From Herbaspirillum robiniae (GTDB lineage: Bacteria > Pseudomonadota > Gammaproteobacteria > Burkholderiales > Burkholderiaceae_D): DNA of 64,000 bases. A model generated the notes under the pieces. It made no database searches. It worked only from the letters and a program-made list of their open reading frames with translations, and was not told the DNA's origin. The stretch is taken from NCBI RefSeq assembly GCF_002213415.1, contig NZ_NJGU01000004.1, forward strand, positions 541,235 to 605,234, given 5' to 3'. Of the stretch, positions 52,482-62,353 are shown piece by piece. Each line of letters opens with the position of its first letter. Within the stretch, counting starts at the first letter, position 1. Made by a program: the position numbers and the translations under genes.

Positions 52482-53657
52482 ATGACGCAAACCGACGACG
52501 CCGTTCCCCATCTCGCCTGGCAATCCGGCGCAGCCCAGCACACGCTGCGCTGGCACTCCGAAGCCGGCAACCCGCCGCCCAAGCGGGTGGTCGAGGCGGA
52601 CGACCAGATGCCCGCCGATACCGCCTACCGGCTGGCCTGCGAAGGTACAGGCCTGCTCTGGCGCGGAGACTTCCAGAACGCCCGCCAGCTGCTGCTGGCC
52701 CTGGGGCGCCGCGTCGACCGCGCCCGCGAGCGCGCCGAGGCGAAAAAGAAGGGCGCTCCCAAGACCGACGCCGCTCAGCCGGCGCAGGCTTTTCACCAGC
52801 ATCGCCAGGTGCAGGCGCAGCGCGCCCGCATCCTGGGCATGCTGCTCATTCCCTTCGATGCGGGGTTCAGCATTCCCTTGCGTCGCGCGCCGGACGTGCA
52901 CGCGGCCTGCGACGAGGCCTATGGCCAGGCGCTGGCGAAAGAGGCGTTCTCGGCCTCGCTGCGCGAGCTGCTGGGCCTGATCGGCGCGCATGAGTGGCGC
53001 AAGAAGGGCGTGACCGTCCCCGCGCTGGGCGGCGCCATCCATCCGTATTACGGCGTGTTTTCGCCGGTGCGGGGTGAATACGTCGACCTGGTGGCCCAGG
53101 CGCCGCTGCCGTCGACGGCGCTGGCCTTCGACATCGGCGTGGGCACCGGCGTGCTCTCGGCGGTGCTGGCCAGGCGCGGCGTGCGCAAGGTGGTGGCGAC
53201 CGACATGGACGAGCGCGCGCTGGCTTGCGCGCGTGAGAATCTCGACGGCCTGGGTTTGGGCGACCGGGTCGAGTTGCGCAAGGCCGACCTGTTCCCCGAG
53301 GGCCGCGCGCCGCTGATCGTGTGCAACCCGCCGTGGCTGCCGGCGCGTCCGGGCTCGGCGATCGAACACGCCATCTACGACCCGGACAGCCGCATGCTGC
53401 TGGGTTTCCTGAACGGCCTGGCCGAACACCTGGAGCCGGGAGGCGAGGGCTGGCTGGTCATGTCCGACTTCGCCGAGCACCTGGGTTTGCGCCCGGCGGA
53501 CATGCTGGCCGAGGCCATCGCCGCCGCCGGCCTCGAGGTCGCGGCGCGCCATGACATCAAGCCGCGCCACGGCAAGGCCACGGATCGCGACGATCCGCTG
53601 CATGCCGCGCGCAGCAGGGAGATCACCACGCTGTGGCGCTTGAAGGTGCGCGCCTGA
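52482..53657 (+). CDS. Class I SAM-dependent methyltransferase (HemK/RsmC-like)
   Basis: The 391-residue protein has an N-terminal part of unknown fold with a Lys-rich linker (ERAEAKKKGAPKTD) and a C-terminal Rossmann methyltransferase. AdoMet motif I is FDIGVGTGVLSAVL, motif II VVATDMDERAL and motif IV VCNPPWLPAR (the NPPY form with Trp), which is typical for methylation of planar nitrogen such as in bases or Gln side chains. The target could be rRNA or a protein. An ATG at 52452 would add 10 residues. Confidence 0.88.
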   Translation: MTQTDDAVPHLAWQSGAAQHTLRWHSEAGNPPPKRVVEADDQMPADTAYRLACEGTGLLWRGDFQNARQLLLALGRRVDRARERAEAKKKGAPKTDAAQPAQAFHQHRQVQAQRARILGMLLIPFDAGFSIPLRRAPDVHAACDEAYGQALAKEAFSASLRELLGLIGAHEWRKKGVTVPALGGAIHPYYGVFSPVRGEYVDLVAQAPLPSTALAFDIGVGTGVLSAVLARRGVRKVVATDMDERALACARENLDGLGLGDRVELRKADLFPEGRAPLIVCNPPWLPARPGSAIEHAIYDPDSRMLLGFLNGLAEHLEPGGEGWLVMSDFAEHLGLRPADMLAEAIAAAGLEVAARHDIKPRHGKATDRDDPLHAARSREITTLWRLKVRA

Positions 53658-53685
53658 AGCGCACGCCAGATACCAGGGAGCCGAT

Positions 53686-54138
53686 ATGAACGTCATCCGA
53701 ACCATCTTTCGCGGCGCGGTCTTGGCCGCCGCCGGCCTTGCGATGATGCAGGCCGGCGCCCAGGTCACCACGCGTGATATGGGCGGCAGCTATGGCACCC
53801 ACAACAACCGCGTTCCGGTCCCGGTGCCGGTTCCCGTGCCCGATACGTTCAACCGCAATGCCCAGCCGAGTGAGCCGATTACCACCTCCGGCAACAGCTG
53901 CACCTGCCAGGTGGTCGACAACGGCGGCGGCGCCTGCATGATCTTCCTGCGCACCAACTCGGCCGACTGGATCGTCAAGAATGCGCCGCAGACCGCCTTG
54001 CGCTCCTCGGCCGGCGGCCGTTACTACGACGCGCCGTTCCCGCTGGCGGCCAGCGCCTGCGCCGGCCGCAAGGTCGCGCCGGCCGGCGTCAAGGTGCACT
54101 GGCTGGACCGCAAGAACGCGATCCTCGAATGGAAGTGA
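53686..54138 (+). CDS. Exported hypothetical protein with PV repeat
   Basis: The 150-residue protein has a signal peptide (MNVIRTIFRGAVLAAAGLAM, cleavage near AGA-Q), a VPVPVPVPVP stretch at 43-52, and four Cys (CTC, C, C) in the mature domain, which may form disulfides. It lies 28 bases after the methyltransferase gene. The family is not recognised. The Pro-Val repeat is codon-varied and so not a simple microsatellite. Confidence 0.72.
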   Translation: MNVIRTIFRGAVLAAAGLAMMQAGAQVTTRDMGGSYGTHNNRVPVPVPVPVPDTFNRNAQPSEPITTSGNSCTCQVVDNGGGACMIFLRTNSADWIVKNAPQTALRSSAGGRYYDAPFPLAASACAGRKVAPAGVKVHWLDRKNAILEWK

Positions 54139-54147
54139 GGCCGGGGC

Positions 54148-55104
54148 TCAAGCCTTGGTGCGGCCGGCGAACGAACGCGCCAGCTGCAGGAAATTCTGCT
54201 GCGTCGGCTCCGCCGGCCCGGCGCGGCACACCAGGTTGATCGGCGCCAGCAGGGACGGCCTGGCGTCCTTGACGCGGCAATACACCACGCTCTCGCGGTG
54301 GAAACTCTTCATCGACGCCGGCACCACCGATATGCCCACTCCGGCCGCGACCAGGCTGATGTTGGTCAGCATGCGGTCGATCTCCAGGGCGATCTTCGGC
54401 GTGAAGCCGGCGTTCTCGCAGGCTGCGATCAGGTTGGAATACATGCCCGGCGCGCCATGGCGGCGCACCAGGATGAATTCTTCTTCGGCCAGCGCCTTGA
54501 GCGAAACCAGCGGCATGTCGTCGCCCGTTGCGGCAGTGGCGGCGCGCTTTCCCCGCCGGGGGGATGAGGCCAGCAAGGGATGGCCCATCGGCAGGATCAG
54601 CAGCATTTCCTCCTCCAGCAGCTCGTGGAAGGCGATGCCCTGCGGCTGCGCCACCGGCTGGCGCAGGAAACCCATGTCGACCTTGCCGTGCATCACGTCC
54701 TCGGTCAGTTCGGCCGCATTGGCTTCGGTCAGCGCCATGTGCACGCCCGGATAGGCTTCGCGGTAGGCGCGGATGATGCCGGGGATCAGCGGGTGGGCCG
54801 CCGCCGAGCTGGTAAAACCGATCGAAATGGTGCCGGCAAAACCCTGCGCGGCGCGCGCGGCCTTTTGCGAGGCCATGTCCACGCTCCTCAGGATGGTCTT
54901 GGCCTCTTCAAGAAACACCTTGCCGCCGGCAGTCAGGTCGGCGCCCTTGGGGTGGCGGCGGAACAGCTCGAAGCCCAGCTCCTGCTCCAGCAGGCGGATC
55001 TGGTGGCTCAGCGGCGGCTGTTGCATGCCCAGGCGCTCGGCGGCGCGGGTAAAGTGCTGTTCCTCGGCGACCACCAGGAAATAGCGGAGATGGCGCAATT
55101 CCAT
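54148..55104 (-). CDS. LysR-family transcriptional regulator (BenM/CatM/AlsR-like)
   Basis: The 318-residue regulator begins MELRHLRYFLVVAEEQHFTRAAERLGMQQPPLSHQIRLLE, the N terminus of the BenM/CatM/AlsR group that senses aromatic or organic acids. The effector domain has ISIGFTSSAAAHPLIPGII. It carries a non-typical basic insert SSPRRGKRAATAATGDD. It is divergent from the dctA-like gene and probably activates it. Confidence 0.92.
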   Translation of the reverse strand: MELRHLRYFLVVAEEQHFTRAAERLGMQQPPLSHQIRLLEQELGFELFRRHPKGADLTAGGKVFLEEAKTILRSVDMASQKAARAAQGFAGTISIGFTSSAAAHPLIPGIIRAYREAYPGVHMALTEANAAELTEDVMHGKVDMGFLRQPVAQPQGIAFHELLEEEMLLILPMGHPLLASSPRRGKRAATAATGDDMPLVSLKALAEEEFILVRRHGAPGMYSNLIAACENAGFTPKIALEIDRMLTNISLVAAGVGISVVPASMKSFHRESVVYCRVKDARPSLLAPINLVCRAGPAEPTQQNFLQLARSFAGRTKA

Positions 55105-55352
55105 GTCGTTGTCTCGTCTCTATACTTTGTCGGTCTGATGAAGCGATTTTCGATATATTTTACAGATCCCGTGAGCGAACGGCGCCTGCGGCAATGACGG
55201 ATATCCCTTAGAGTACGTCCCGGCCTTCGCCGGTAAACTTGCCGGCGGCGGGAACAACCCGTACAAAGCCGTACCAGGCGCCGCCGGCGCATACAACGAC
55301 AAACGGATACCAACGGACAACGAGGGAGACGGCGCCGGCCACCGGCGCAGGG

Positions 55353-56639
55353 ATGATGGCAGGGAGGATCTTCAGCAACGGCCTGGTACAGATGGCGGCG
55401 GCGATTGCCGCGGGCATCGCGCTGGGCCAATGGTGGCCCGACATCGCGGTGCAGATGAAGCCGTTGTCGGACGGCTTCGTCAAGCTGATCGGCATGCTGA
55501 TCGGCGTGATCATGTTCATGCTGGTGGTGTCGGGCATCGCCGGCATGCAGGGGCGGGCGCAGACCGCCAAGGTGGGCGGCAAGGCGGTGCTGTACTTCGA
55601 GGCCATGGCGCTGATGTCGCTCACCGTCGGCATCCTGGCCGGCGTGCTGCTGCAGCCGGGCTCGGGCATCCACCTGGACCTGTCGGCCACGGCGGCGGAA
55701 ACCGCCGGCAGCACCGGCGGCCAGCTGGTGTCGGGCTACTTGCGGCGCGCCGAGGACTTTCGTATCGACCAGTTCGTTCTGGGCCTGATCCCGGACAGCT
55801 TCGCCGGCGCCTTCGTGCACAACAACAGCCTGCAGATCCTGCTGGTGGCGGTGTTCTTCGGCGTCGCGCTGGGCCGGCTGTCGGCGCGTGATGCGCGCTT
55901 CGCGCAACTGCGCGACTTCATCGAGAGCTTGCTGGGCGTGCTGTTCGGGATGGTCAACCTGATCCTCCGGCTGGCGCCGCTGGCGGCCTTCGGCGCGATG
56001 GCCTTCACCATCGGTCGCTACGGCCTGGGCTCCATCCTGCCGCTGCTGCGCTTCGTCGGCGCGATCTACCTGGCCAGCATCTTCTTCGTCGCGGCGGTGA
56101 TGGCGCTGATCGCGCGCGCCCTGGGCGTGAACCTGTTGCGCCTGATCGCTTACGTGCGCGACGAACTGCTGCTGGTGGTGTTCACCGCTTCGTCGGTGGC
56201 GGCCTTGCCGGGCCTGATCGGCAAGATGGAAAAACTGGGCTGCTCGCGCAGCGTGGTGCGCCTGGTGCTGCCGGCCGGCTACAGCTTCAACCTGTCGGGC
56301 ACCAACCTCTATCTGGCGATGGCGACGCTGTTCCTGGCCCAGGCCTCCGGTGTGCACCTGGGGCTGTGGCAACTGGTCACGCTGCTGGCCATCGCCATGC
56401 TCACCTCCAAGGGCGCCACCAGCGTCACCGGATCGGGCTTCATCGCGCTGGCGGCCACGCTGACCGCGTTGCAGCTGGTACCGGTGGGCGGCATCGTGCT
56501 GCTGCTGGGGGTGGAGCGCCTGATGAAGTGCCGTTCCCTGACCAACGTCATCGGCAATTGCCTGGCCTGCGTGGTGATCGCGGTGTGGGAGGGGGAGTTT
56601 GATCGCGAGGCGATGCGGCGCGAGCTGCAAGGAGGATGA
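55353..56639 (+). CDS. dctA: C4-dicarboxylate:cation symporter (DctA-like)
   Basis: This 428-residue member of the dicarboxylate/amino acid:cation symporter family matches DctA in length. Conserved parts are FVKLIGMLIGVIMFMLVVSGIA, TASSVAALPGLIGKMEKLGCSRSVVRLVLPAGYSFNLSGTNLY (split here by membrane hairpins) and MLTSKGATSVTGSGFI. It imports succinate, fumarate or malate. The start MMAGRIF was chosen; the frame stays open 38 codons upstream. The next gene overlaps or abuts its stop. Confidence 0.9.
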   Translation: MMAGRIFSNGLVQMAAAIAAGIALGQWWPDIAVQMKPLSDGFVKLIGMLIGVIMFMLVVSGIAGMQGRAQTAKVGGKAVLYFEAMALMSLTVGILAGVLLQPGSGIHLDLSATAAETAGSTGGQLVSGYLRRAEDFRIDQFVLGLIPDSFAGAFVHNNSLQILLVAVFFGVALGRLSARDARFAQLRDFIESLLGVLFGMVNLILRLAPLAAFGAMAFTIGRYGLGSILPLLRFVGAIYLASIFFVAAVMALIARALGVNLLRLIAYVRDELLLVVFTASSVAALPGLIGKMEKLGCSRSVVRLVLPAGYSFNLSGTNLYLAMATLFLAQASGVHLGLWQLVTLLAIAMLTSKGATSVTGSGFIALAATLTALQLVPVGGIVLLLGVERLMKCRSLTNVIGNCLACVVIAVWEGEFDREAMRRELQGG

Positions 56640-56641
56640 AC

Positions 56642-57121
56642 ATGATGAAATGGATCGCGGCGCTGGCCGCGACGATGGCGCTGCTGCAGCCCGGCGCGGG
56701 CGAGGCGGCATGCGCAAGGCCGGATCCCGCGCTGCTGCGCGGCGTGTGGCAGGACTTCCGCGCCGCCACGCTGGAAGGGCGGCCGGAGCAGGCCGCGCGC
56801 TTCTACCGCTTTCCGCTGAAGCTGCTGTCGCCCTATGACGGCGACAAGCCGCGCCTGCTGCCGCGCGCGGTGTTCATCGCCCATTACGAGGAATTGTTCC
56901 GCCAGCAGATGGACAGTGATGCCCAAGACCTGCTGAGCCAGATGAAAAAGGGCGGCGGCCGCGAATACATCGGCGAGCCGCCGTTCAACGAGCAGAAATG
57001 CGCCTATGCCGTGCCCACGCGCATCGGCGACTACAATTTTTCCTATGATCCGAAATCGGGCTGGCGCATCGAGTCGCTGTACCACCCGTACTGGGATCTC
57101 TACGACGCCCTGGTCCGGTAA
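56642..57121 (+). CDS. Exported hypothetical protein downstream of dctA
   Basis: The 159-residue protein has a signal peptide (MMKWIAALAATMALLQPG, cleavage near GEA-A). The mature domain includes WQDFRAATLEGRPEQAARFYRFPLKLLSPYDG, which resembles NTF2-like or DUF4440-type small-molecule folds, and two Cys. AGGAGG at 56629-56634 favours this ATG over 56636. It is 2 bases after the dctA stop, so co-transcribed. Role is unknown. Confidence 0.78.
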   Translation: MMKWIAALAATMALLQPGAGEAACARPDPALLRGVWQDFRAATLEGRPEQAARFYRFPLKLLSPYDGDKPRLLPRAVFIAHYEELFRQQMDSDAQDLLSQMKKGGGREYIGEPPFNEQKCAYAVPTRIGDYNFSYDPKSGWRIESLYHPYWDLYDALVR

Positions 57122-57128
57122 GCTGCCG

Positions 57129-58310
57129 TCACGGCGCCACGCAGCCGTCGGTCGCGCCGTGCCAGGGCGCCTCATCCGGCCCTGCCAACAAGGCCTGCAG
57201 CGCCTCCCGGCGCTCCCGCGGCAGCCGCGCGCGGCTGGCGCCGGCCTGTAACAGCAGCGTGGCCACGTCCTTTCTCTTGATGCGCACCGCTTCGGCCAGC
57301 AGCGAAGCCTCGCCCTGGTAGGGCGCGTCGATATCCGCCCCTGGCGCCGTCAGCAGACGCGCGAACTCGACGGCGCGCGGCTGGCCGTCGGTGTCGTTCA
57401 TGAAACGGAACAGCGCGGCCAGCGCCGCCTGAGCGACCGCCGGTGTGACCGGGGCTGGCGGGGCCGCCAGCAGGCGCTGCGCCACCTGGATTGACGCGCC
57501 GCTTGCGGCGACCGCCAGCAAATGGTCGTGCGGTCCGTCGAAGGGCGCACCGCGCGGCAATGAGACGCCGGCCGCCAGCAGCGCCTCGAAGGCGTCCAGC
57601 CGGTCCAGCGCGGCCGCCGTGCGCAACGCCGCGTAGCGGCCATCCTCGTCGCTGGCCGCGAGCAGCAGGCGCAGCATGGCGCCGTCCTTGCGCGCCGCCG
57701 CCACGCCCAGGGCGTTCACGCCGGGAAGATAGAGGCCTTCGCAGCTGCGCAGGTCCATGCCCGGCGCATTCAGACCCCAGGAGACTTTCGCGCCTTGCGC
57801 GACCAGCCGCTGCGCCGCGCGCCGGGCGCCGGCATCGGCCGCCAGCAGCAGCAGGGCATCCGGGCGCGCATTGGCGGCGCCCTGGCAGGCGGCGTCGCAG
57901 CGGCCGAGGGCGGCGTCCAGCGCCGCCACGTCGTCGCGGCGCACCGCCTCGCGCACGGCGGCGCCGCGTTCCAGCGCCTGCCCGTCCTGGCGCATGCCCC
58001 ACAGTTCGACTCCGCCGTAGCCCAGGCACAGCAGGGCCGGCAGCGTCTGCACCGCCAGCAGCGTGCGCAGCCACTTGCGGCGGTCGCCCAGCGCGCGGCA
58101 GATGGCGTTGAGCAGCCATGACAGCAGGTTGCCCGCGGCCAGCGCCATCAACCCGAGCACGTAGCCCAGGCCGGCGAACCAGCCGCCGCTGGGTTGCAGC
58201 ATTTCCAGAATCGAGAGTCCCGCGCCCACGACCACGCCGGCGGCGAGGATCGCGAGGGAGAGCGCGGCGAGGATGCGGCTGAAGGCGGGAGGGGAGTCGG
58301 GGTGGAGCAT
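57129..58310 (-). CDS. Membrane-anchored ankyrin-repeat-like protein
   Basis: The 393-residue protein has three N-terminal helices (about 12-32, 44-66 and 82-105), then helical repeats with ankyrin character: AVREAVRRDDVAALDAAL, ALGVAAARKDGAMLRLLLAA, LAVAASGASIQVAQRLLAA and LLAEAVRIKRKDVATLLLQAGAS. It probably holds a protein-interaction domain on the cytoplasmic face. The partner is unknown. It is convergent with the preceding gene (7-base gap). Confidence 0.8.
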   Translation of the reverse strand: MLHPDSPPAFSRILAALSLAILAAGVVVGAGLSILEMLQPSGGWFAGLGYVLGLMALAAGNLLSWLLNAICRALGDRRKWLRTLLAVQTLPALLCLGYGGVELWGMRQDGQALERGAAVREAVRRDDVAALDAALGRCDAACQGAANARPDALLLLAADAGARRAAQRLVAQGAKVSWGLNAPGMDLRSCEGLYLPGVNALGVAAARKDGAMLRLLLAASDEDGRYAALRTAAALDRLDAFEALLAAGVSLPRGAPFDGPHDHLLAVAASGASIQVAQRLLAAPPAPVTPAVAQAALAALFRFMNDTDGQPRAVEFARLLTAPGADIDAPYQGEASLLAEAVRIKRKDVATLLLQAGASRARLPRERREALQALLAGPDEAPWHGATDGCVAP

Positions 58311-58350
58311 GTCAGTGGAAGTAGTGGTCCAGGCTTGGTGTGGCGGCGGC

Positions 58351-59745
58351 TCAGGCCGGTTCCCGATACGCCGGAAAATCCAGCGCCACCGCGAAATATC
58401 CCTCGGGCGTGTGCTCGAAGCGCATGCCGCCGCCGTGCGCCCGCATCACTTCCTCGACGATGGACAAGCCCAGGCTGGCGCCCATGCGGCCCTCGCCGCG
58501 TGGCGAAAAGGGCTTGCGCAGGCGCTCCCAGTCGGCCGCCGGAATGCCCCGGCCGTCATCGATGAAACCCAGCACATAGCGCTCGAGGCGCGCCTCCAGG
58601 CGCACATGCAGCAGGCCGGGCGCGCCGTATTGCAGGGCGTTGTCGAGGATGTTCTTGATCGCCTCGGCCAGACTGATGGCGTCGCCGCGGATCAGGCAGG
58701 GTGTCTCCGGCATGTCCAGCGCCAGGTCGTGGGGCGTGCGCTCGCGGTTGGAGAGCACCTCGGTCATCTGTTCCCGCACCAGCTGTCCCAGGTCGATGGG
58801 CGCCTGCAGGCTGCTGTCGCTGCGGTGCTGGACCATCGCGTGGTTGATCAGCTGGTTCACCAGCGCGCCCAGGCTGCGCGTGCGTTCGCGCAACTGGTCG
58901 AGGTGGCGCCGGCGCTTGTCTTCGTCGGTTTGCGTCTCCAGCATTTCCATCTGCGACACCAGCGCCGTGACCGGCGTGCGCAGCTGGTGGGCGGCGTCGC
59001 CGATGACGCGGCGCATGGTGGCGCGGTGCACGGCTAGGCGCTGCATGAAGGCGTTGATGGCCGAGACCAGCGCATGGGTCTCGGCCGGGACGGTCAGCGC
59101 CAGCGGCGAGAGGTCGTTCAGGTCGCGCTCGCGGATGGCGGCCTCGATGCGCTTCAACGGCGCCAGCGCCTGGTAGAGCGTAAACATCGCCGCCACCAGC
59201 GTCAGCACGCTCATGGCCACGATCAGCACCAGCGCCTTGCTGCCCAGGCTCTGGGCGAACGAGGTGCGGGCGTTGTTGGTCTGCGCCAGCACGATCACGG
59301 CCCAGGGATGCGGGCCGTCGACCGGCATGCGGCGACCGATGATGGCCATGCGCACCGGGGTGCCAAGATACTCGCCGTCGCGCAGCAGCGGCCCCTGTTC
59401 CAGTTCATTCCACGGAATCTCGGGGCGGAACTCGCCGTCGCCGGCGATCACCCGGCCTTGCGGGTCGAACACCGCGTAGATCGCATGGTCGCCGGTGCCC
59501 AGCATGGACAGGGCGGCCAGCGGCACGTCGACGTTGACGGCGCCGTTGTCGTACCAGGTGTTCTCGGCGATCTGCAGCGCGCTGCCGGAGAGGATGCGGT
59601 CATAGGCCTGGTTGGCCGCCATCTGGGTCGAGATCCAGATGGCGATCAGCAGGGCGCCGGCGCTGACGGCCAGCACCGCGCCCACGCGGGTGACCAGGCG
59701 CGTGTAGAGCGAGCGCCCGGCGACGACGTGTTGCGTGCGCTGCAT
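58351..59745 (-). CDS. Sensor histidine kinase (TctE/QseC-like)
   Basis: This 464-residue membrane kinase has helix 1 (about 21-42), a periplasmic sensing domain (45-165), helix 2 (170-192), HAMP, and the phosphoacceptor His 253 in GDAAHQLRTP. It also has the N-box NILDNALQYG and the G-box DDGRGIP. The sensor layout is like TctE, which detects tricarboxylates. Its response regulator lies directly upstream (5-base gap), and the pair is divergent from the ABC transporter operon. Confidence 0.93.
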   Translation of the reverse strand: MQRTQHVVAGRSLYTRLVTRVGAVLAVSAGALLIAIWISTQMAANQAYDRILSGSALQIAENTWYDNGAVNVDVPLAALSMLGTGDHAIYAVFDPQGRVIAGDGEFRPEIPWNELEQGPLLRDGEYLGTPVRMAIIGRRMPVDGPHPWAVIVLAQTNNARTSFAQSLGSKALVLIVAMSVLTLVAAMFTLYQALAPLKRIEAAIRERDLNDLSPLALTVPAETHALVSAINAFMQRLAVHRATMRRVIGDAAHQLRTPVTALVSQMEMLETQTDEDKRRRHLDQLRERTRSLGALVNQLINHAMVQHRSDSSLQAPIDLGQLVREQMTEVLSNRERTPHDLALDMPETPCLIRGDAISLAEAIKNILDNALQYGAPGLLHVRLEARLERYVLGFIDDGRGIPAADWERLRKPFSPRGEGRMGASLGLSIVEEVMRAHGGGMRFEHTPEGYFAVALDFPAYREPA

Positions 59746-59750
59746 CGGCG

Positions 59751-60437
59751 TCAGTGCAGGGCGCCGTCGGCCGGCGCGTGCAGCACCAGCTGGTAGCCCA
59801 GCCCGCGCAGGGTGCGGATCTCGAAGGCGGCGCCGGCCAGCTTCTTGCGCAGGCGCGCCACGTATTGCTCCACGGTGTTGGCGTTGGGGGTGTCGTCGAC
59901 CGTGAACAGGCGGTCCATCAGTTCGTCCTTGTTGAAGATGCGCCCCGGGCGGGCGGCGATGATCTCCAGCAGGGTCACCTCGCGCCGGGTCAGCTCGATG
60001 GGCGCGCCGTCCAGCATGGCGCTGCGGCTCTTGCGGTCGATGCTGACGTTGGCGCAGTGGATCAGGTTGGTCGACTCACCGCCGCTGCGGCGCAGCAGCA
60101 CGCGGATGCGTGCGTCCAGTTCGCGAAAGTCGAAGGGCTTGATCAGGTAGTCGTCGGCGCCCAGGTCCAGCGCGCGCACGCGTTCCTCGATCTCGGCGCA
60201 GGCCGTCAGCATCAGCACCGGGGTGTGCTGGCCGCGGCCGCGCAGCTGCTCCAGCAGCGAGAAGCCGTCCTGCTGCGGCAGCATCACGTCCAGGATCACC
60301 AGGTCGTAGGATTCGGCCATGCGGCGCGAGGCCGCGCCGCCGTTGCTCTCCCATTCCACGGTATGGCCGATGCGCGCGAGGTGGGAGACGATGGCTTCGG
60401 CCACGTCCGGGGTGTCTTCTACCAGCAGGATGCGCAT
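59751..60437 (-). CDS. OmpR/PhoB-family response regulator
   Basis: The 228-residue regulator has the receiver phosphoacceptor Asp 50 (LVILDVMLP), acidic pair VEDT (6-9) and Lys in YLIKPFDFREL, with a C-terminal winged helix (LTRREVTLLEIIAARPG, ANTVEQYVARLRKKL). I chose the ATG at 60437, preceded by GGAG at a good distance; MEINEMR at 60452 is an alternative. It is the cognate partner of the kinase and likely regulates the divergent ABC genes. Confidence 0.92.
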   Translation of the reverse strand: MRILLVEDTPDVAEAIVSHLARIGHTVEWESNGGAASRRMAESYDLVILDVMLPQQDGFSLLEQLRGRGQHTPVLMLTACAEIEERVRALDLGADDYLIKPFDFRELDARIRVLLRRSGGESTNLIHCANVSIDRKSRSAMLDGAPIELTRREVTLLEIIAARPGRIFNKDELMDRLFTVDDTPNANTVEQYVARLRKKLAGAAFEIRTLRGLGYQLVLHAPADGALH

Positions 60438-60622
60438 CTCGTTGATCTCCATGTTCTGTTGCGGTGCCGCAGCTGTAGGCGCTGCTTGGGCAGGGCTGAA
60501 TTGTATGCCCGCCGGGCTCGAAAAAGAGCGAAAAAGAAGCATGCGTCAGGATTTAGTCAGATTCGTTACAGCTTGGGCCCATAGCATTCGCTCCAATCAC
60601 TAAAACCACATTGGAGACTTGC

Positions 60623-61420
60623 ATGAGCAACAATGCCCATGGAGCGCCGGCGACCGTCATCGACCCATCGCGCGCGCTGCTGGAGATCGACCGCGTCACC
60701 CTGCAATACAAGACCAGCGACTCGCTGGTGACCGCCACCCAGCAAGTCAGCTTCAACGTCCATCCGGGCGACCGCTACATCCTGCTGGGCCCGTCCGGCT
60801 GCGGCAAATCCACGCTGCTCAAAGCCATCGGCGGCTACCTGCAACCGACCTCCGGCACGATTCGCCTCAAGGGCCGCGAGGTCAGCGAGCCGGGGCCGGA
60901 CCGCATGATGGTGTTCCAGGAGTTCGACCAGCTGCTGCCGTGGAAGACGGTGCGCCAGAACGTCGAGTTCGCCCTCAATGCCAGCGGCCGCCTGCAGGGC
61001 CGTGCCGCCGCCGAGCGCGCCGAGTACTACATCGAAAAGGTCGGCCTGGCCAAGTTCATCGACAGCTATCCGCACATGCTCTCGGGCGGCATGAAGCAGC
61101 GCGTCTCGATTGCGCGCGGCATGGCCATGGAGCCGGACGTGCTGCTGATGGACGAACCCTTCGCCGCGCTGGACGCACTTACGCGCCGCAAGATGCAGGA
61201 CGAGCTGCTGCGCCTGTGGGACGACACGCAATTCACGGTGCTGTTCGTGACGCACTCGATCGAAGAGGCGATCCGCGTGGGCACGCGCATCCTGCTGCTG
61301 ACCCCGCATCCGGGCCAGGTCCGCGCCGAACTCAACAGCATCCCGCCCGAGCAGATGGGCACCGCGGCGCAGGCCGAACTCGAAACCCGCATCAACGACA
61401 TGCTGTTCGCGCACCACTGA
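60623..61420 (+). CDS. NitT/TauT-type ABC transporter ATPase
   Basis: The 265-residue ATPase is of the nitrate/sulfonate/taurine family. Walker A GPSGCGKST is at 56-64; the Q-loop is MVFQEFDQLLPWKTV, the signature is MLSGGMKQRVSIARGMA, Walker B is VLLMDEPFAALD and the H-loop is FVTHSIEEAI. GGAG at 60613-60616 sets the start. First gene of a three-gene importer operon divergent from the two-component system. Confidence 0.93.
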   Translation: MSNNAHGAPATVIDPSRALLEIDRVTLQYKTSDSLVTATQQVSFNVHPGDRYILLGPSGCGKSTLLKAIGGYLQPTSGTIRLKGREVSEPGPDRMMVFQEFDQLLPWKTVRQNVEFALNASGRLQGRAAAERAEYYIEKVGLAKFIDSYPHMLSGGMKQRVSIARGMAMEPDVLLMDEPFAALDALTRRKMQDELLRLWDDTQFTVLFVTHSIEEAIRVGTRILLLTPHPGQVRAELNSIPPEQMGTAAQAELETRINDMLFAHH

Positions 61421-61439
61421 GCCGCGCCAGGAGACCATC

Positions 61440-62312
61440 ATGAACAACAATACCTTGCCCTTCGTCCGCCCCGAGATCGTGGTGGAGCCCAACCGCAACG
61501 CCACCGCCGAAGTGCAGCGCCCGCTGTCGGCCTTCGAATCGCTGTACCGCATGGGCTGGCTGCGCAAGACCGTGATCCTGCTGGTGCTGGCCGCGATCTG
61601 GGAAATCTACGGCCGCTGGCTGGACAACGCGCTGCTGTTCCCCAGCTTCAGCGAGACGGTGCAGGCCTTTCTCTCGGGCCTGGCCAGCGGCGTGCTGATC
61701 GAGCGCGCGGCGGTGTCGATGCAGACGCTGCTGGTGGGCTACGGCCTGGGCATCCTGCTGGCCGGGCTGCTGACGACGGTGGCCATCAGCTCGCGCATCG
61801 GCAACGACCTGCTGGAAACCCTGACCTCGATGTTCAACCCGCTGCCGGCGATCGCCTTGCTGCCGCTGGCGCTGATCTGGTTCGGCCTGGGCACCGGCAG
61901 CATCATCTTCGTGCTGGTGCACTCGGTGCTGTGGGCCGTGGCGCTCAATACCCACGGCGGCTTCCGCGCGGTCTCCAACACGCTGCGCATGGTCGGCCAG
62001 AACTACGGCCTGCGCCGCTTCTCGCTGGTGAAGTCGATCCTGATCCCGGCCGCCTTCCCCAGCATCCTGACCGGCCTGAAGGTCGGCTGGGCCTTCGCCT
62101 GGCGCACGCTGATCGCGGCCGAGCTGGTGTTCGGCGTGTCGTCCGGTTCCGGCGGCCTGGGCTGGTACATCTTCGAAAACCGCAACCAGCTGGAAACCGC
62201 CAACGTGTTCTCGGGCCTGTTCTTCGTGATCATCATCGGCCTGGTGGTCGAGAACCTGATCTTCGCCCAGATCGAGAAGCGCACCATCCGCCGCTGGGGC
62301 ATGCAGCACTGA
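61440..62312 (+). CDS. NitT/TauT-type ABC transporter permease
   Basis: The 290-residue inner-membrane permease has about six helices and the EAA-type cytoplasmic loop NYGLRRFSLVKSILIPAAFPSILTGLKVG. The N-terminal 35 residues are hydrophilic. It lies 19 bases after the ATPase gene and 41 before the binding-protein gene. It forms the channel of the importer for an unknown anion. Confidence 0.93.
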   Translation: MNNNTLPFVRPEIVVEPNRNATAEVQRPLSAFESLYRMGWLRKTVILLVLAAIWEIYGRWLDNALLFPSFSETVQAFLSGLASGVLIERAAVSMQTLLVGYGLGILLAGLLTTVAISSRIGNDLLETLTSMFNPLPAIALLPLALIWFGLGTGSIIFVLVHSVLWAVALNTHGGFRAVSNTLRMVGQNYGLRRFSLVKSILIPAAFPSILTGLKVGWAFAWRTLIAAELVFGVSSGSGGLGWYIFENRNQLETANVFSGLFFVIIIGLVVENLIFAQIEKRTIRRWGMQH

Positions 62313-62353
62313 TATCCGCGACAACGATAAACTGACGACCAAAGGAGACAAGA